Positions 43,073 through 51,258 of a stretch of 64,000 nt of DNA are shown here, piece by piece. The stretch is taken from assembly GCA_029762755.1 (NCBI GenBank), contig JARVGH010000001.1, forward strand, positions 310,001-374,000. Direction: 5' to 3'. A program made the translations under genes and the position numbers. The notes under the pieces are model-generated. The model was not told where the DNA came from. It saw nothing but the letters and a program-made list of their open reading frames with translations, and did not search any database. Source of the stretch: Candidatus Bathyarchaeum tardum. GTDB lineage: Archaea; Thermoproteota; Bathyarchaeia; Bathyarchaeales; Bathyarchaeaceae. Numbering within the stretch: the first letter of the stretch is position 1; each line of letters opens with the position of its first letter.

Positions 43073-43187
43073 GTGTTTTCCCTCTGCCCATGAGAGGAAT
43101 TATCATGCGGAAGTGTTTTAAAAAGCTTCTTTTGGCTAAAATGAGAAAAACCATGTTGGATGTAAGAATTTTTCTAAAACTAAATGA

Positions 43188-43329
43188 TTATTCGGGCAAT
43201 TCTTCAACATCGGTTTCATGGCAAATATATATTGGTCCCCTGACCATTTGAATGCCGTTTTCTGCTGTGTAGCTATACCTTTCTGGAAGTCATCACTTCA
43301 ATACTGCTGAAAGAGCTAGTTTTAATCAT
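43188..43329 (-). pseudogene. Possible frameshifted small gene
   Basis: ATG 43329 opens MIKTSSFSSIEVMTSRKV and stops. In the next frame RYSYTAENGIQMVRG then PIYICHETDVEELPE runs to a proper stop at 43188. The second piece looks coding, and a single-base shift would join the two into a protein of about 47 residues. It may be a remnant or coincidence. The rest of the gap up to 43574 shows only AT-rich promoter-like sequence. Confidence 0.25.
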
Positions 43330-43574
43330 TCCTAGAACCAGTTTAGGCTCTACATTTACTGTTGAATATTCCTAACTCAATTTTTTCTCCAGTTTTTTGA
43401 AAATTTTTTATATTTTTTCGGTTTAACTTATTGCATATTCTTGGAAGATGGAGAGATAATTAGAACAAAACAAAAATTATTTTGTGTTTATTTTTTGGGT
43501 TTTTTGCATGGTTTTAACATTTAGGTTAAATAGGGTGATTGTGTCAAGACGTAGATAGAACCTGTGTGATAATA

Positions 43575-44369
43575 ATGACTGAATTAATTGCTGAAGGCGA
43601 CGACATTTACCTTTATTTAGATCCAAGAAGAACTTACCTCGTCAAAGTGGAAGCAGAAAAAAGCTTTCACACACACAAAGGCTACATCCAGCTAGGGGAC
43701 TTAATCGGAAAAGAATACGGAACCCGAATCCCCAGCAGCATGGATATCGAATTTGTCGCTTTAAAGCCAAAATTGCGTGATTACATTTTCAAAACAAACA
43801 GGCGCACCCAGATATCTTACCCCAAAGACATTTCACTAATCATATTAAACAGTGGAATCGGACCGGGAAGTCGAGTAGTTGAAGCAGGAACCGGAACAGG
43901 GGCTCTTACAAGTGCCATTGCCCATTACATTAAACCTACTGGGCGAGTTTACTCTTATGATATTCGGCAAGAATTTCAGAAAAATGCGAAAAAAAACTTG
44001 GAACGTGCAGGACTTCTTGATGTTGTAGAACTAAAAGAGGGAGACATTACCGAAGGAATCCAAGAAGAAGATTTAGATGCAATAATTTTGGATATGGCTA
44101 CCCCTTGGTTGGTTATTCCTCATGCTTACGACGCGTTGAAGGGAAGTGGAGTGTTAGTGTCTTTTAGTCCGACCATTGACCAAGTTGTGAAAGTTACAGA
44201 AGCCTTAGATGAATGTGGTTTTGTTTGTGTCGAAACATGTGAAACATTGATTCGATTTATGCAGGTGGCAAGGGGCAAAACGCGCCCCCAAACGTTGATG
44301 ACTGGTCACACTGGTTATTTGACCTTTGCGCGAAAGTCGGTCAGGCATGAGCCTGATCCTGAGACTTAA
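43575..44369 (+). CDS. trmI: tRNA (adenine-N1)-methyltransferase TrmI
   Basis: The enzyme methylates N1 of A58, and in archaea also A57, in the T-loop of tRNA using S-adenosylmethionine. At 264 residues it has the archaeal length. An N-terminal beta-barrel-like domain (YLDPRRTYLVKVE) leads into the methyltransferase fold with motif I VVEAGTGTGALTSAIA, the acidic YSYDIRQEF, and LDAIILDMATPW as motif IV. ATG 43575 is chosen; the frame is open from 43539, but those codons do not fit the family. It converges on the beta-propeller gene with a four-base overlap. Confidence 0.95.
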   Translation: MTELIAEGDDIYLYLDPRRTYLVKVEAEKSFHTHKGYIQLGDLIGKEYGTRIPSSMDIEFVALKPKLRDYIFKTNRRTQISYPKDISLIILNSGIGPGSRVVEAGTGTGALTSAIAHYIKPTGRVYSYDIRQEFQKNAKKNLERAGLLDVVELKEGDITEGIQEEDLDAIILDMATPWLVIPHAYDALKGSGVLVSFSPTIDQVVKVTEALDECGFVCVETCETLIRFMQVARGKTRPQTLMTGHTGYLTFARKSVRHEPDPET

Positions 44370-46333
44370 GCGATTTCGACACTGTTGATTTCTGTCAAAG
44401 TATCCAAACTGTTCATTTTTATTTTCATGCCCGATACTGTGTAGAGCACATCTTCGATGTAGAGACTTCGTTGTATTGTGTAGCCGTTGTAGTAGTAATA
44501 ATAGCCGCTTTTCAGCAAATCTGTATTATTATCCATGTGTGTGATTTGTCCACGCAAGTTAACGCCTGCAGTTGAAATGTTAAGGACGTACGCTCCTTGC
44601 CAGACATATTCACCACGTGCCCAGTCGGGAACTTCGCCGTCATAGTCATTTTCGTCAAGTTCTGCAACAAGTACGGGTATTACTAACAGGTTCTTTTCTT
44701 TGTCAAACAGTAGCGCTTTGTGGTCATTCAAGATTGGAGAATCTGTTCCACGGTCGCCGATTTCGTATTTTGCTACTTCAATGGGGTTTGAAACGTCACT
44801 GACATCAAACAGGGAGATTTTTACTCCTTGGTACCATGCAAAGTCCTTTTCTGAGTCATATTCTGTTTCTTTGCCGATTCCGATGATATGGGTTTCGTCA
44901 TAAGGATGAAGATAACCCGAGTACCCTGTTACTTTAAGTTCACCAAGAACTGTAGGTGCAGCTGGGTTTGTTAAGTCAATAACAAACAAAGGGTCTACGT
45001 TTCGGAAGGTTACAATGTAAGCTTTGTTGCCCATGAATCTTGCCGAGTAAATTTGTTCTCCTGGGGCTAAATCTTCTAAGCTGCCAACAAGGTTAAGGTT
45101 CAAATCAAGAACATATACATTATTTGTGGATGTTAACCCAGTAGTGAAGGTTCGCCAGTTATTGTTGTTGACAGTTGTTGCAACTCGGAAGTATCCGTTG
45201 TATTCATCCATGCTGAACTGGTTCAAAACGTATCCTGGGACTTCTCCTTCTGCTTCAAAGGTTATGGATTCTTGGTTGATTTTTGCGCGGTAGATTTTTG
45301 TTTTCATTTCTTCGTCTTCGTTCCAGTTGTAATCTGGGAAGGTCATGTAAATGTTAGTTGTTGAAACGTAAATTCCGCTGGTTCCTCCAAGCAAAACTGT
45401 TTGGTGAGTTGGTTCTTGGGCATCGTTTTGGATGTTTACTGCAGCAACGGTGGTGAATGTATATGAAGTGTCCGAGTTATTGTAATAGTAAATCTCTGTT
45501 GCATCGATTGTTTCTGTTTGGTTGTTTGAATGAACACGGGGCAAGAAAACGTCCGTTTCATAAAGATACGTGTATTGGGTTGCAACCATGTAGACGTAGT
45601 CGCCAATCATTCTTGAGCTAAAGTAGTTTCCATCAACAGAAAAGTCCCGCGTTAAAACTGGATTTTCTTTGTTTGAAACATCATAAACTTTGACAGTTGT
45701 CGTTGGGGGTTCGTAAACTATCGGAATTAAAGGCACTGGTTCAAGGTCGTTGCCATCTGGCTGGTCAGGTTCCTCTGAAGGAGCAATTTCGACAGGTGCT
45801 TTGTAACCCAAATCTATTTCGTAAAGGGGATAAACACCGTAGTTGGTCTCAAAGACTGCAACTTTGTCTCCGTTGATAAAGATTCCAGAAATCATGCCTT
45901 CCAAAACAATTTTTGAAACAACTCGAGCTTCTTCAGCTGGAAACGCTTTCACAATTGTTAAGTTTGTGTCAGAAACAACGTAGATGTATTCGCCGTCAGT
46001 TTTTACGATGTCTGCTTCATCTACGCCTTCAACTTGAACGTTGGTTTCAGAATAGTCAGCAGCCGTTGGTTCCACGGGAACAGCTGGTTCTGGAGCTGTT
46101 GCATCTGACGAAAAACTTTCAAGACCCAAAGTTTTGCTGCCACTTCTGAGCCAATATTCACCATAATTTGATGTGTTTTCAAGAAAAGTTTTCAGTTCCT
46201 CGTAAGAAGAAAACGTGTTTAACTTAATTGGGTTTGAAGTTTCGGGATTATTCAAGTAAACATATACTGGTATTGAAGCGACAACCAGAATTATCGCTAT
46301 GAATAACGCTGTGAACACTTTTTTATCGTTCAT
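44366..46333 (-). CDS. Secreted beta-propeller protein
   Basis: A 655-residue exported protein. A signal anchor covers residues 5-27, then a Pro/Glu-rich linker. The marked motif ETNVQVEGVDEADIVKTDGE is the opening of the Pfam Beta_propel family (PF09826). Repeated blade motifs follow, such as VYDVSNKENPVL, IYSARFMGNKAYIVTF and ISLFDVSDVSNPIEVAKYE. Related proteins sit on the archaeal or bacterial surface and may bind other proteins. AAGGTGA lies ahead of the ATG. A small anchored protein and a membrane-bound regulator follow upstream on the same strand, possibly under joint control. Confidence 0.93.
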   Translation of the reverse strand: MNDKKVFTALFIAIILVVASIPVYVYLNNPETSNPIKLNTFSSYEELKTFLENTSNYGEYWLRSGSKTLGLESFSSDATAPEPAVPVEPTAADYSETNVQVEGVDEADIVKTDGEYIYVVSDTNLTIVKAFPAEEARVVSKIVLEGMISGIFINGDKVAVFETNYGVYPLYEIDLGYKAPVEIAPSEEPDQPDGNDLEPVPLIPIVYEPPTTTVKVYDVSNKENPVLTRDFSVDGNYFSSRMIGDYVYMVATQYTYLYETDVFLPRVHSNNQTETIDATEIYYYNNSDTSYTFTTVAAVNIQNDAQEPTHQTVLLGGTSGIYVSTTNIYMTFPDYNWNEDEEMKTKIYRAKINQESITFEAEGEVPGYVLNQFSMDEYNGYFRVATTVNNNNWRTFTTGLTSTNNVYVLDLNLNLVGSLEDLAPGEQIYSARFMGNKAYIVTFRNVDPLFVIDLTNPAAPTVLGELKVTGYSGYLHPYDETHIIGIGKETEYDSEKDFAWYQGVKISLFDVSDVSNPIEVAKYEIGDRGTDSPILNDHKALLFDKEKNLLVIPVLVAELDENDYDGEVPDWARGEYVWQGAYVLNISTAGVNLRGQITHMDNNTDLLKSGYYYYYNGYTIQRSLYIEDVLYTVSGMKIKMNSLDTLTEINSVEIA

Positions 46334-46432
46334 GTTTTCACCTTTTGTCTATTCTATATTTATCTGAATGCAACACTGCAGACTTAATGCTACGCATTAG
46401 AACATGGTGTACAAAAAATAGAACAGCCCTAA

Positions 46433-46801
46433 CTAACCTTGCTTTCGAAGGAAAACAAAAACTCCAAGGGCAACAAGAAAACTAGGCACAGTGATTAGCA
46501 CAATAGGAGACAAATCTGTACCTGAATCACTACCAAATAGTCCCCATATTTCAGGTTCTTCAGGTGTTGATAAACCTGTAGTTTCAACTTTATTTGGTTC
46601 AGGTGCCCCTAGCATATCTGATGGCAACTCTTGACTCGATGTTTGGAAATTGCCTCTTGTTTCGTTTGCAGTGTCTAAAGACTTCAGGGTGTATGAACCA
46701 TCTGAAAACATACTATCATCTTGAAGCAGGGCTAGGGGAGCAACCATAGTAACCGTGCCAAGTAAGATGGCAAGCCCAACATACAGGATAATTTTGTTCA
46801 A
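46433..46801 (-). CDS. Small secreted protein with C-terminal anchor
   Basis: A 122-residue protein. An N-terminal hydrophobic segment at about 5-26 is followed by a Ser/Thr/Glu-rich, disordered middle. A hydrophobic segment at about 98-117 and the basic end FLRKQG complete it. It should span or be held by the membrane at both ends, with the middle outside. The start is a TTG with GGTTGGAAG a few bases before. It lies 100 bases upstream of the beta-propeller gene on the same strand. The family was not recognised. Confidence 0.65.
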   Translation of the reverse strand: MNKIILYVGLAILLGTVTMVAPLALLQDDSMFSDGSYTLKSLDTANETRGNFQTSSQELPSDMLGAPEPNKVETTGLSTPEEPEIWGLFGSDSGTDLSPIVLITVPSFLVALGVFVFLRKQG

Positions 46802-46861
46802 TTTTATCTTCCAACCTTACCAAGTAAATGAGATGCATTTAAGTCCACACTTTAGAACACC

Positions 46862-47332
46862 CTAGAATGGCTTTTCTCTCCACAGTCTGATGGTTTCCAG
46901 CCACAATACGGCGTTGGCTACGACTCCAAAGATTATTGCTGCAATGTTGTGGGGTGAACCCGTGGGCTGATACAAAACTAAGTTGTAAACGACAAGGTAG
47001 ATTGCAAACATGGTTGACAACCAAATGGCATAAAACAGATGACGGGGTACTAGAAATCTTCCCATTCTGCTAAAGAACTTTAACAGTCCAATTTTGATTT
47101 CTTGATTTAGACGGTATTCTCCTCTTACTGTTTTTTCCACTAAACCAAGGGACAACAACTTGTCCAAGTGATGTGCAGCTACGCTTGGACTTGATAATCC
47201 TAACTCTCTTTGTACTTCTCTCACGCCTACGCTATTTTCGGGATCTTTTAGCAAGTACCAGTATATTTGAAGGGTTTTTCCCTTCAATTTTGACTCGATT
47301 TCGGCCAATTCAGAGGAAGAGAGGTCAGACAT
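46862..47332 (-). CDS. Membrane-bound winged-helix regulator
   Basis: A 156-residue protein. Residues about 18-85 form an ArsR-like winged helix (KGKTLQIYWYLL, GVREVQRELGLSSPSVAAHH and LDKLLSLGLVEKTVRGEYRL). Two hydrophobic segments follow, at about 102-122 and 130-150. Such one-piece membrane regulators are typical of archaea and may sense envelope state. ATG 47332 is chosen over a TTG 18 bases upstream. A TATA-like TTATATTATATATGG lies near 47365-47378, which makes the leader short. It is upstream of two exported-protein genes on the same strand. Confidence 0.88.
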   Translation of the reverse strand: MSDLSSSELAEIESKLKGKTLQIYWYLLKDPENSVGVREVQRELGLSSPSVAAHHLDKLLSLGLVEKTVRGEYRLNQEIKIGLLKFFSRMGRFLVPRHLFYAIWLSTMFAIYLVVYNLVLYQPTGSPHNIAAIIFGVVANAVLWLETIRLWREKPF

Positions 47333-47460
47333 CAAACTCGCCAAAACCAAATATGATATCCATATATAATATAATTCCCCAAAAACTCGTTAAACTGGCA
47401 TGGTAGTTAAAGGAACAGTTGTGGGGTTCCTTTGGTTTTTAAGAGTTCAATCATAAAAAA

Positions 47461-47789
47461 ATGCGAAAACAAACAATAACGTCTATAATGGATGTTCTGA
47501 TATCTGCTGATATCAAAAACCAAAGCATTGATGGATACGACGTTATCTGCTATATTTACGAAACATTTAGTGTAATGATTAGTTCTGGTGTTGTATATTC
47601 CCTTCTTATTCTTCTGGAGTGAAATGGTTTAATTATCTGTGACTTGTAGCTCAAAAATCGGTCTATAACCTAACTGGAAAATGCGAAAAAGCAATAGGCG
47701 TTATGGCAGAAACGAATATGGAAATGTTGAAGATTTTGCAAAAACTGCTAATTCAACAGCCCTATTTTTGTTTAGTTTCTTGCCTGTAA
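47461..47789 (+). pseudogene. Decayed PadR-like HTH regulator
   Basis: The frame from ATG 47461 reads TITSIMDVLISADIKNQSID, then GYDVICYIYE and FSVMISSGVVYSLLILLE. This is the start of an archaeal PadR-like winged helix of about 100 residues. It meets TGA at 47620, then TAG at 47647. After a shift, the third frame gives VYNLTGKCEKAIGVMAETN and MEMLKILQKLLIQ, the expected wing and C-terminal helix. Two nonsense codons plus a shift make true decay more likely than sequencing error. It lies upstream of the DUF4013 gene. Confidence 0.8.
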
Positions 47790-47851
47790 TTTATCATTGA
47801 CCAAAGATTTAATCTACCCCTCTTAGCAATCTAGTTTTTGAGGAAACTACA

Positions 47852-48532
47852 TTGAAGCTTGATGTAAATTTAACAGACTCCTTTAACTATACTAAGTTGC
47901 TTTTTAATGACTTTGGTCGTTTGCTGATACTGATTATTTTGGATATCATACCCATAGTGAACCTTGTAGTCACAGGGTACCTGGTAAAAGTAATCAAACA
48001 ACCCAAAGACTCCAACGAACTCCCTGCATTAACAAACTATGTTGACTTATGGGTTCAAGGACTAAAAGTCGTAATAGCAGTAGTAATTGTGATGATAATT
48101 CCAATAGTTTTAGTTGTTCCGGCAGCCTCTTTGTTTATTTTGTCTGGTTTTGGATTCCCTATTATAACTGGAGTAAGCACGTTTCTTGCAATTTCCCTTC
48201 TTCTAATTGGTGTTTTGATAGCCTTTTTCCTTACAATAATTCTAGCAATGGCAATAGTAAATATGGTAAAACATGACGAATTCGGTAAAGTATTCGCAAT
48301 AGGAGATGTAATGGAAATCATCAGAAAAATTGGATGGGGAAACTACATACTTTGGATTGTTGCTATCTTCATTTGTGCAGTAATCGTCGGAGCAATCGGA
48401 AATATCCCAACAATTGGTTGGTTACTGTCTGCTGCAATCGCCCCAATCTTTGGAGTTTTCATTGCACGCTCAGCAGCCCTAACGTACATGGAAGGAACGA
48501 AAAATTCACAGGCAACCGAAACATCAGCATAG
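47852..48532 (+). CDS. DUF4013 membrane protein
   Basis: A 226-residue membrane protein with five to six hydrophobic segments. The N-terminal amphipathic piece (NLTDSFNYTKLLFNDFGRLL), GYLVKVIKQPKDSNELPALT and the final IFGVFIARSAALTYMEG match the DUF4013 family, common in methanogens and related archaea. Its role is unknown. The TTG start has GAGGA 7 bases upstream. A decayed PadR-like gene lies just ahead and may once have controlled it. Confidence 0.88.
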   Translation: MKLDVNLTDSFNYTKLLFNDFGRLLILIILDIIPIVNLVVTGYLVKVIKQPKDSNELPALTNYVDLWVQGLKVVIAVVIVMIIPIVLVVPAASLFILSGFGFPIITGVSTFLAISLLLIGVLIAFFLTIILAMAIVNMVKHDEFGKVFAIGDVMEIIRKIGWGNYILWIVAIFICAVIVGAIGNIPTIGWLLSAAIAPIFGVFIARSAALTYMEGTKNSQATETSA

Positions 48533-48763
48533 AATCAAAGCAAACTCGCTCATTACCCCTTTTTTCTTTTCTAACCACTCTGTTTAAAACTAAATTTTTT
48601 GATGAAATATTTACTTTAATTGATTTAATTTTTCAATCTTGCATTTTACTTTATGATGAATTATTAAACAACCATTTAAGTAAGTAATTTAGATTCATAA
48701 TTGTTATAGTTCCTCTCTAGCTATCATCTAACCGTGGGAACGCTCAAAACTGGAGGGGTTTGA

Positions 48764-51028
48764 ATGACAAATCATTTTTCTGAAGATATACAAAATGGAG
48801 AAACATTTAGTGACATTCAGGTTTTATGTGTTGATGACGAAGTTGGACTGTCACAAACTGTTAAACAAATATTAGAAAAACAAGGTTCTATTAATGTAGA
48901 AACAGCATGTTCAGTTAAAGAAGCCCTGCAAAAAATTTCCAAAAAACGATTTGATGTTGTTGTTTCTGATTATCAAATGCCTGAAAAAAGTGGTTTGGAT
49001 TTTTTAAAAATTCTGAGAGATGCTGGAAATAATATTCCATTTATTTTGTTTACTGGAAAAGGTAGAGAAGAAGTCGCCGTTGAAGCGTTGAATTTAGGGG
49101 CTGAAAGATACTTTAACAAATTTGGTGACCCTGAAACGGTTTACTGTGAACTTGCCCACGGAATTCGTCAAGTAGTATCACAAAGAAAAGCAGAAAAAAA
49201 AGTATGGGACCGAGAAGAGCGATTGCGGGCAATTATTGCTTCTTCTCCTGACATGATGATAGTCAGTGACCGTAATGGATACATTACAGATTGTAACCGT
49301 GAGGCATTGAAGCTCTTTGACGTTTCTTCCAAAGATGACATAATTGGTAACCACTTTCAAACCCTGGTTGCGGAAGGCCAACATAACATATTTGAAAACA
49401 TAAGAGAAAATTTGCTAAAAAACGGGTTTATAAATAAAATCGAATCTAAACTAATGACTAAATCAGGCTCTGAACTTTTCGTTGAATTTTCTGCAAATCT
49501 ATTAAAGGATGCACATGGAAATATTGTTGGGGGAGTGGCGCTGGCCAGAGACGTGACTGAACGTAAGCAAACTGAAACTGCGTTGAAATTGTCGGAAGAA
49601 AAAATTCGGGCGATTATGCGTTCGGCAAATGATGCAATAATTTTGATGGATCCTAAGGGAAATATTTCGTACTGGAATGAAGCTGCTGAAAAAATATTTG
49701 GATATTCAAAAGGAGAGGTTATTGGAAAGGGTGTTCATGATCTTTTGGGACCTAAGCGTTTTCAGGAAGCTTGCATGAAGCAGTTTAGTAACTTCAAAGT
49801 TTCAGGAAAAGGGTTTCCTGTTGGATTAACTCTTGAAATGCCTGCTCTTAAAAAAGATGGATCTGAGTTCCCAGCCGAACTTTCTGTTTCAGCGTTCAAG
49901 TTGGACAACCAATGGCATGCTGTAAGCATTCTTAGAGACATAACTGAACGAAAAAATGCAGAAAATGCCCTTAAACAAAGTGAAAAACGGTTTAGGGAAT
50001 TAAGCGAATTGCTTCCTGAAATTATTTATGAAGCCAACCCAGAAGGAACCCTTGTTTTTGCAAATAAGGAAGCTTTAGTTCGATTTGGTTACACCCTCCA
50101 AGATTTTAAAAAAGGCATCAAAGTGAGTGAAGTTATCGCTCCTGAGCATCGCCATCTTGCCACCAAAAATATTAAACGGCTTTTGAGGGGTGAACCTACT
50201 GGACCTACTGAGTATAATGCACTAACAAAAGACGGAAATATTTTTCCAATTATGGTGCATTCTGTTCCAATTTTTCATAACCATGAAGTATTGGGTTTTA
50301 GGGGGATAATTCTGGACATTACTGTGCGCAAAGAAGCAGAAAATAAATTGAAAGAGTCTTTGGATAACTTGCGGAATTTAAACGAGAAACTTGATGTAGT
50401 TGGGAAGCTGACGCGGCATGATGCTCGAAACAAACTTTCTGTAATACTGAATCATGTTTTTCTTGCAAAAAACCAACTTTCCCAACCGGACAAAGTATTG
50501 GAACATTTAGATGCAGTAGAATCAGCAGTTGAGTTAATAGAAAAAATTTTCAAGTTTTCAAGAATATACGAAAAATTGGGTAAAGAAAAACTATCCTGCA
50601 TCAACTTGAAAGAAACATTTGATGAAGCAATTGCATTACATTCTTGTTCTGATACAATATCCTTCGTTAATGATTGTGATGGATTGATGGTATTGGGTGA
50701 TTCTTTGTTGCGACAGTTATTCTATAACTTGATTGATAACTCTTTGAAACATGGAGAAAAAGTTAGCCAAATAAAACTATATTGGAAAGATGAAAATGAC
50801 AGAATTAAACTAATTTACGAAGATAACGGAATCGGCATACCTGAAACTGAAAAACAAAAAATATTCAAAGAAGGTTACGGCAAAGGCAGCGGTTACGGAC
50901 TTTTTTTAATTGCAAAACTTTGTGAAGTATACGGTTGGTCAATTCAAGAAACTGGAATATTCAATGACAGTGCTCAGTTCACAATAACTATCCCCAAAAC
51001 AGGTTTAGATTCAACTGGCAGTCAATAA
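48764..51028 (+). CDS. Hybrid sensor kinase: receiver, three PAS domains, histidine kinase
   Basis: A 754-residue soluble signalling protein. Residues about 18-135 are a receiver domain (VLCVDDE, phospho-acceptor Asp in VVSDYQMP, and LFTGKG). Three PAS domains follow at about 150-270, 275-400 and 405-525, each ending in RDxTERK-like or DITVRKEAE linkers. The kinase core has the His in LTRHDARNKLSVI, the N-box LFYNLIDNSLKHG and the ATP lid DNGIGI and GKGSGYGLFL. No membrane segment is present. An N-terminal receiver is typical of archaeal hybrid kinases. The output partner is not nearby. Confidence 0.93.
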   Translation: MTNHFSEDIQNGETFSDIQVLCVDDEVGLSQTVKQILEKQGSINVETACSVKEALQKISKKRFDVVVSDYQMPEKSGLDFLKILRDAGNNIPFILFTGKGREEVAVEALNLGAERYFNKFGDPETVYCELAHGIRQVVSQRKAEKKVWDREERLRAIIASSPDMMIVSDRNGYITDCNREALKLFDVSSKDDIIGNHFQTLVAEGQHNIFENIRENLLKNGFINKIESKLMTKSGSELFVEFSANLLKDAHGNIVGGVALARDVTERKQTETALKLSEEKIRAIMRSANDAIILMDPKGNISYWNEAAEKIFGYSKGEVIGKGVHDLLGPKRFQEACMKQFSNFKVSGKGFPVGLTLEMPALKKDGSEFPAELSVSAFKLDNQWHAVSILRDITERKNAENALKQSEKRFRELSELLPEIIYEANPEGTLVFANKEALVRFGYTLQDFKKGIKVSEVIAPEHRHLATKNIKRLLRGEPTGPTEYNALTKDGNIFPIMVHSVPIFHNHEVLGFRGIILDITVRKEAENKLKESLDNLRNLNEKLDVVGKLTRHDARNKLSVILNHVFLAKNQLSQPDKVLEHLDAVESAVELIEKIFKFSRIYEKLGKEKLSCINLKETFDEAIALHSCSDTISFVNDCDGLMVLGDSLLRQLFYNLIDNSLKHGEKVSQIKLYWKDENDRIKLIYEDNGIGIPETEKQKIFKEGYGKGSGYGLFLIAKLCEVYGWSIQETGIFNDSAQFTITIPKTGLDSTGSQ

Positions 51029-51161
51029 TTTTTGATATTTTGCGGGCTCTCCAAAGAGAAAGAACTTATAGAAGCAACTTTTACATACATAACCACAATG
51101 GATAACTGCAAAATATTTCGTAACCTTAAAACGTTGTATTTTGTTGTTAATTCATCCCCCT

Positions 51162-51240
51162 GGGTCCATGGTCTAGTCTGGATTAGGACACTGGCCTGCG
51201 AAGCCGGAGTTCCGGGGTTCGAATCCCCGTGGACCCGCCA
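51162..51240 (+). tRNA. tRNA-Arg (anticodon GCG), CCA encoded
   Basis: The full cloverleaf can be drawn: acceptor GGGTCCA with TGGACCC, D stem GTCT/GGAC, anticodon stem CTGGC/GCCGG with loop CTGCGAA, a five-base variable loop, and T stem CGGGG/CCCCG around TTCGAAT. Anticodon GCG reads Arg codons CGC and CGU. The discriminator base is G, and CCA is encoded. No intron is seen. A TATA-like CCTTAAAACG lies about 30 bases upstream. The arginyl-tRNA synthetase gene starts 18 bases after its end. Confidence 0.95.
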
Positions 51241-51258
51241 CTTAAGGAAGAAAAAGTT

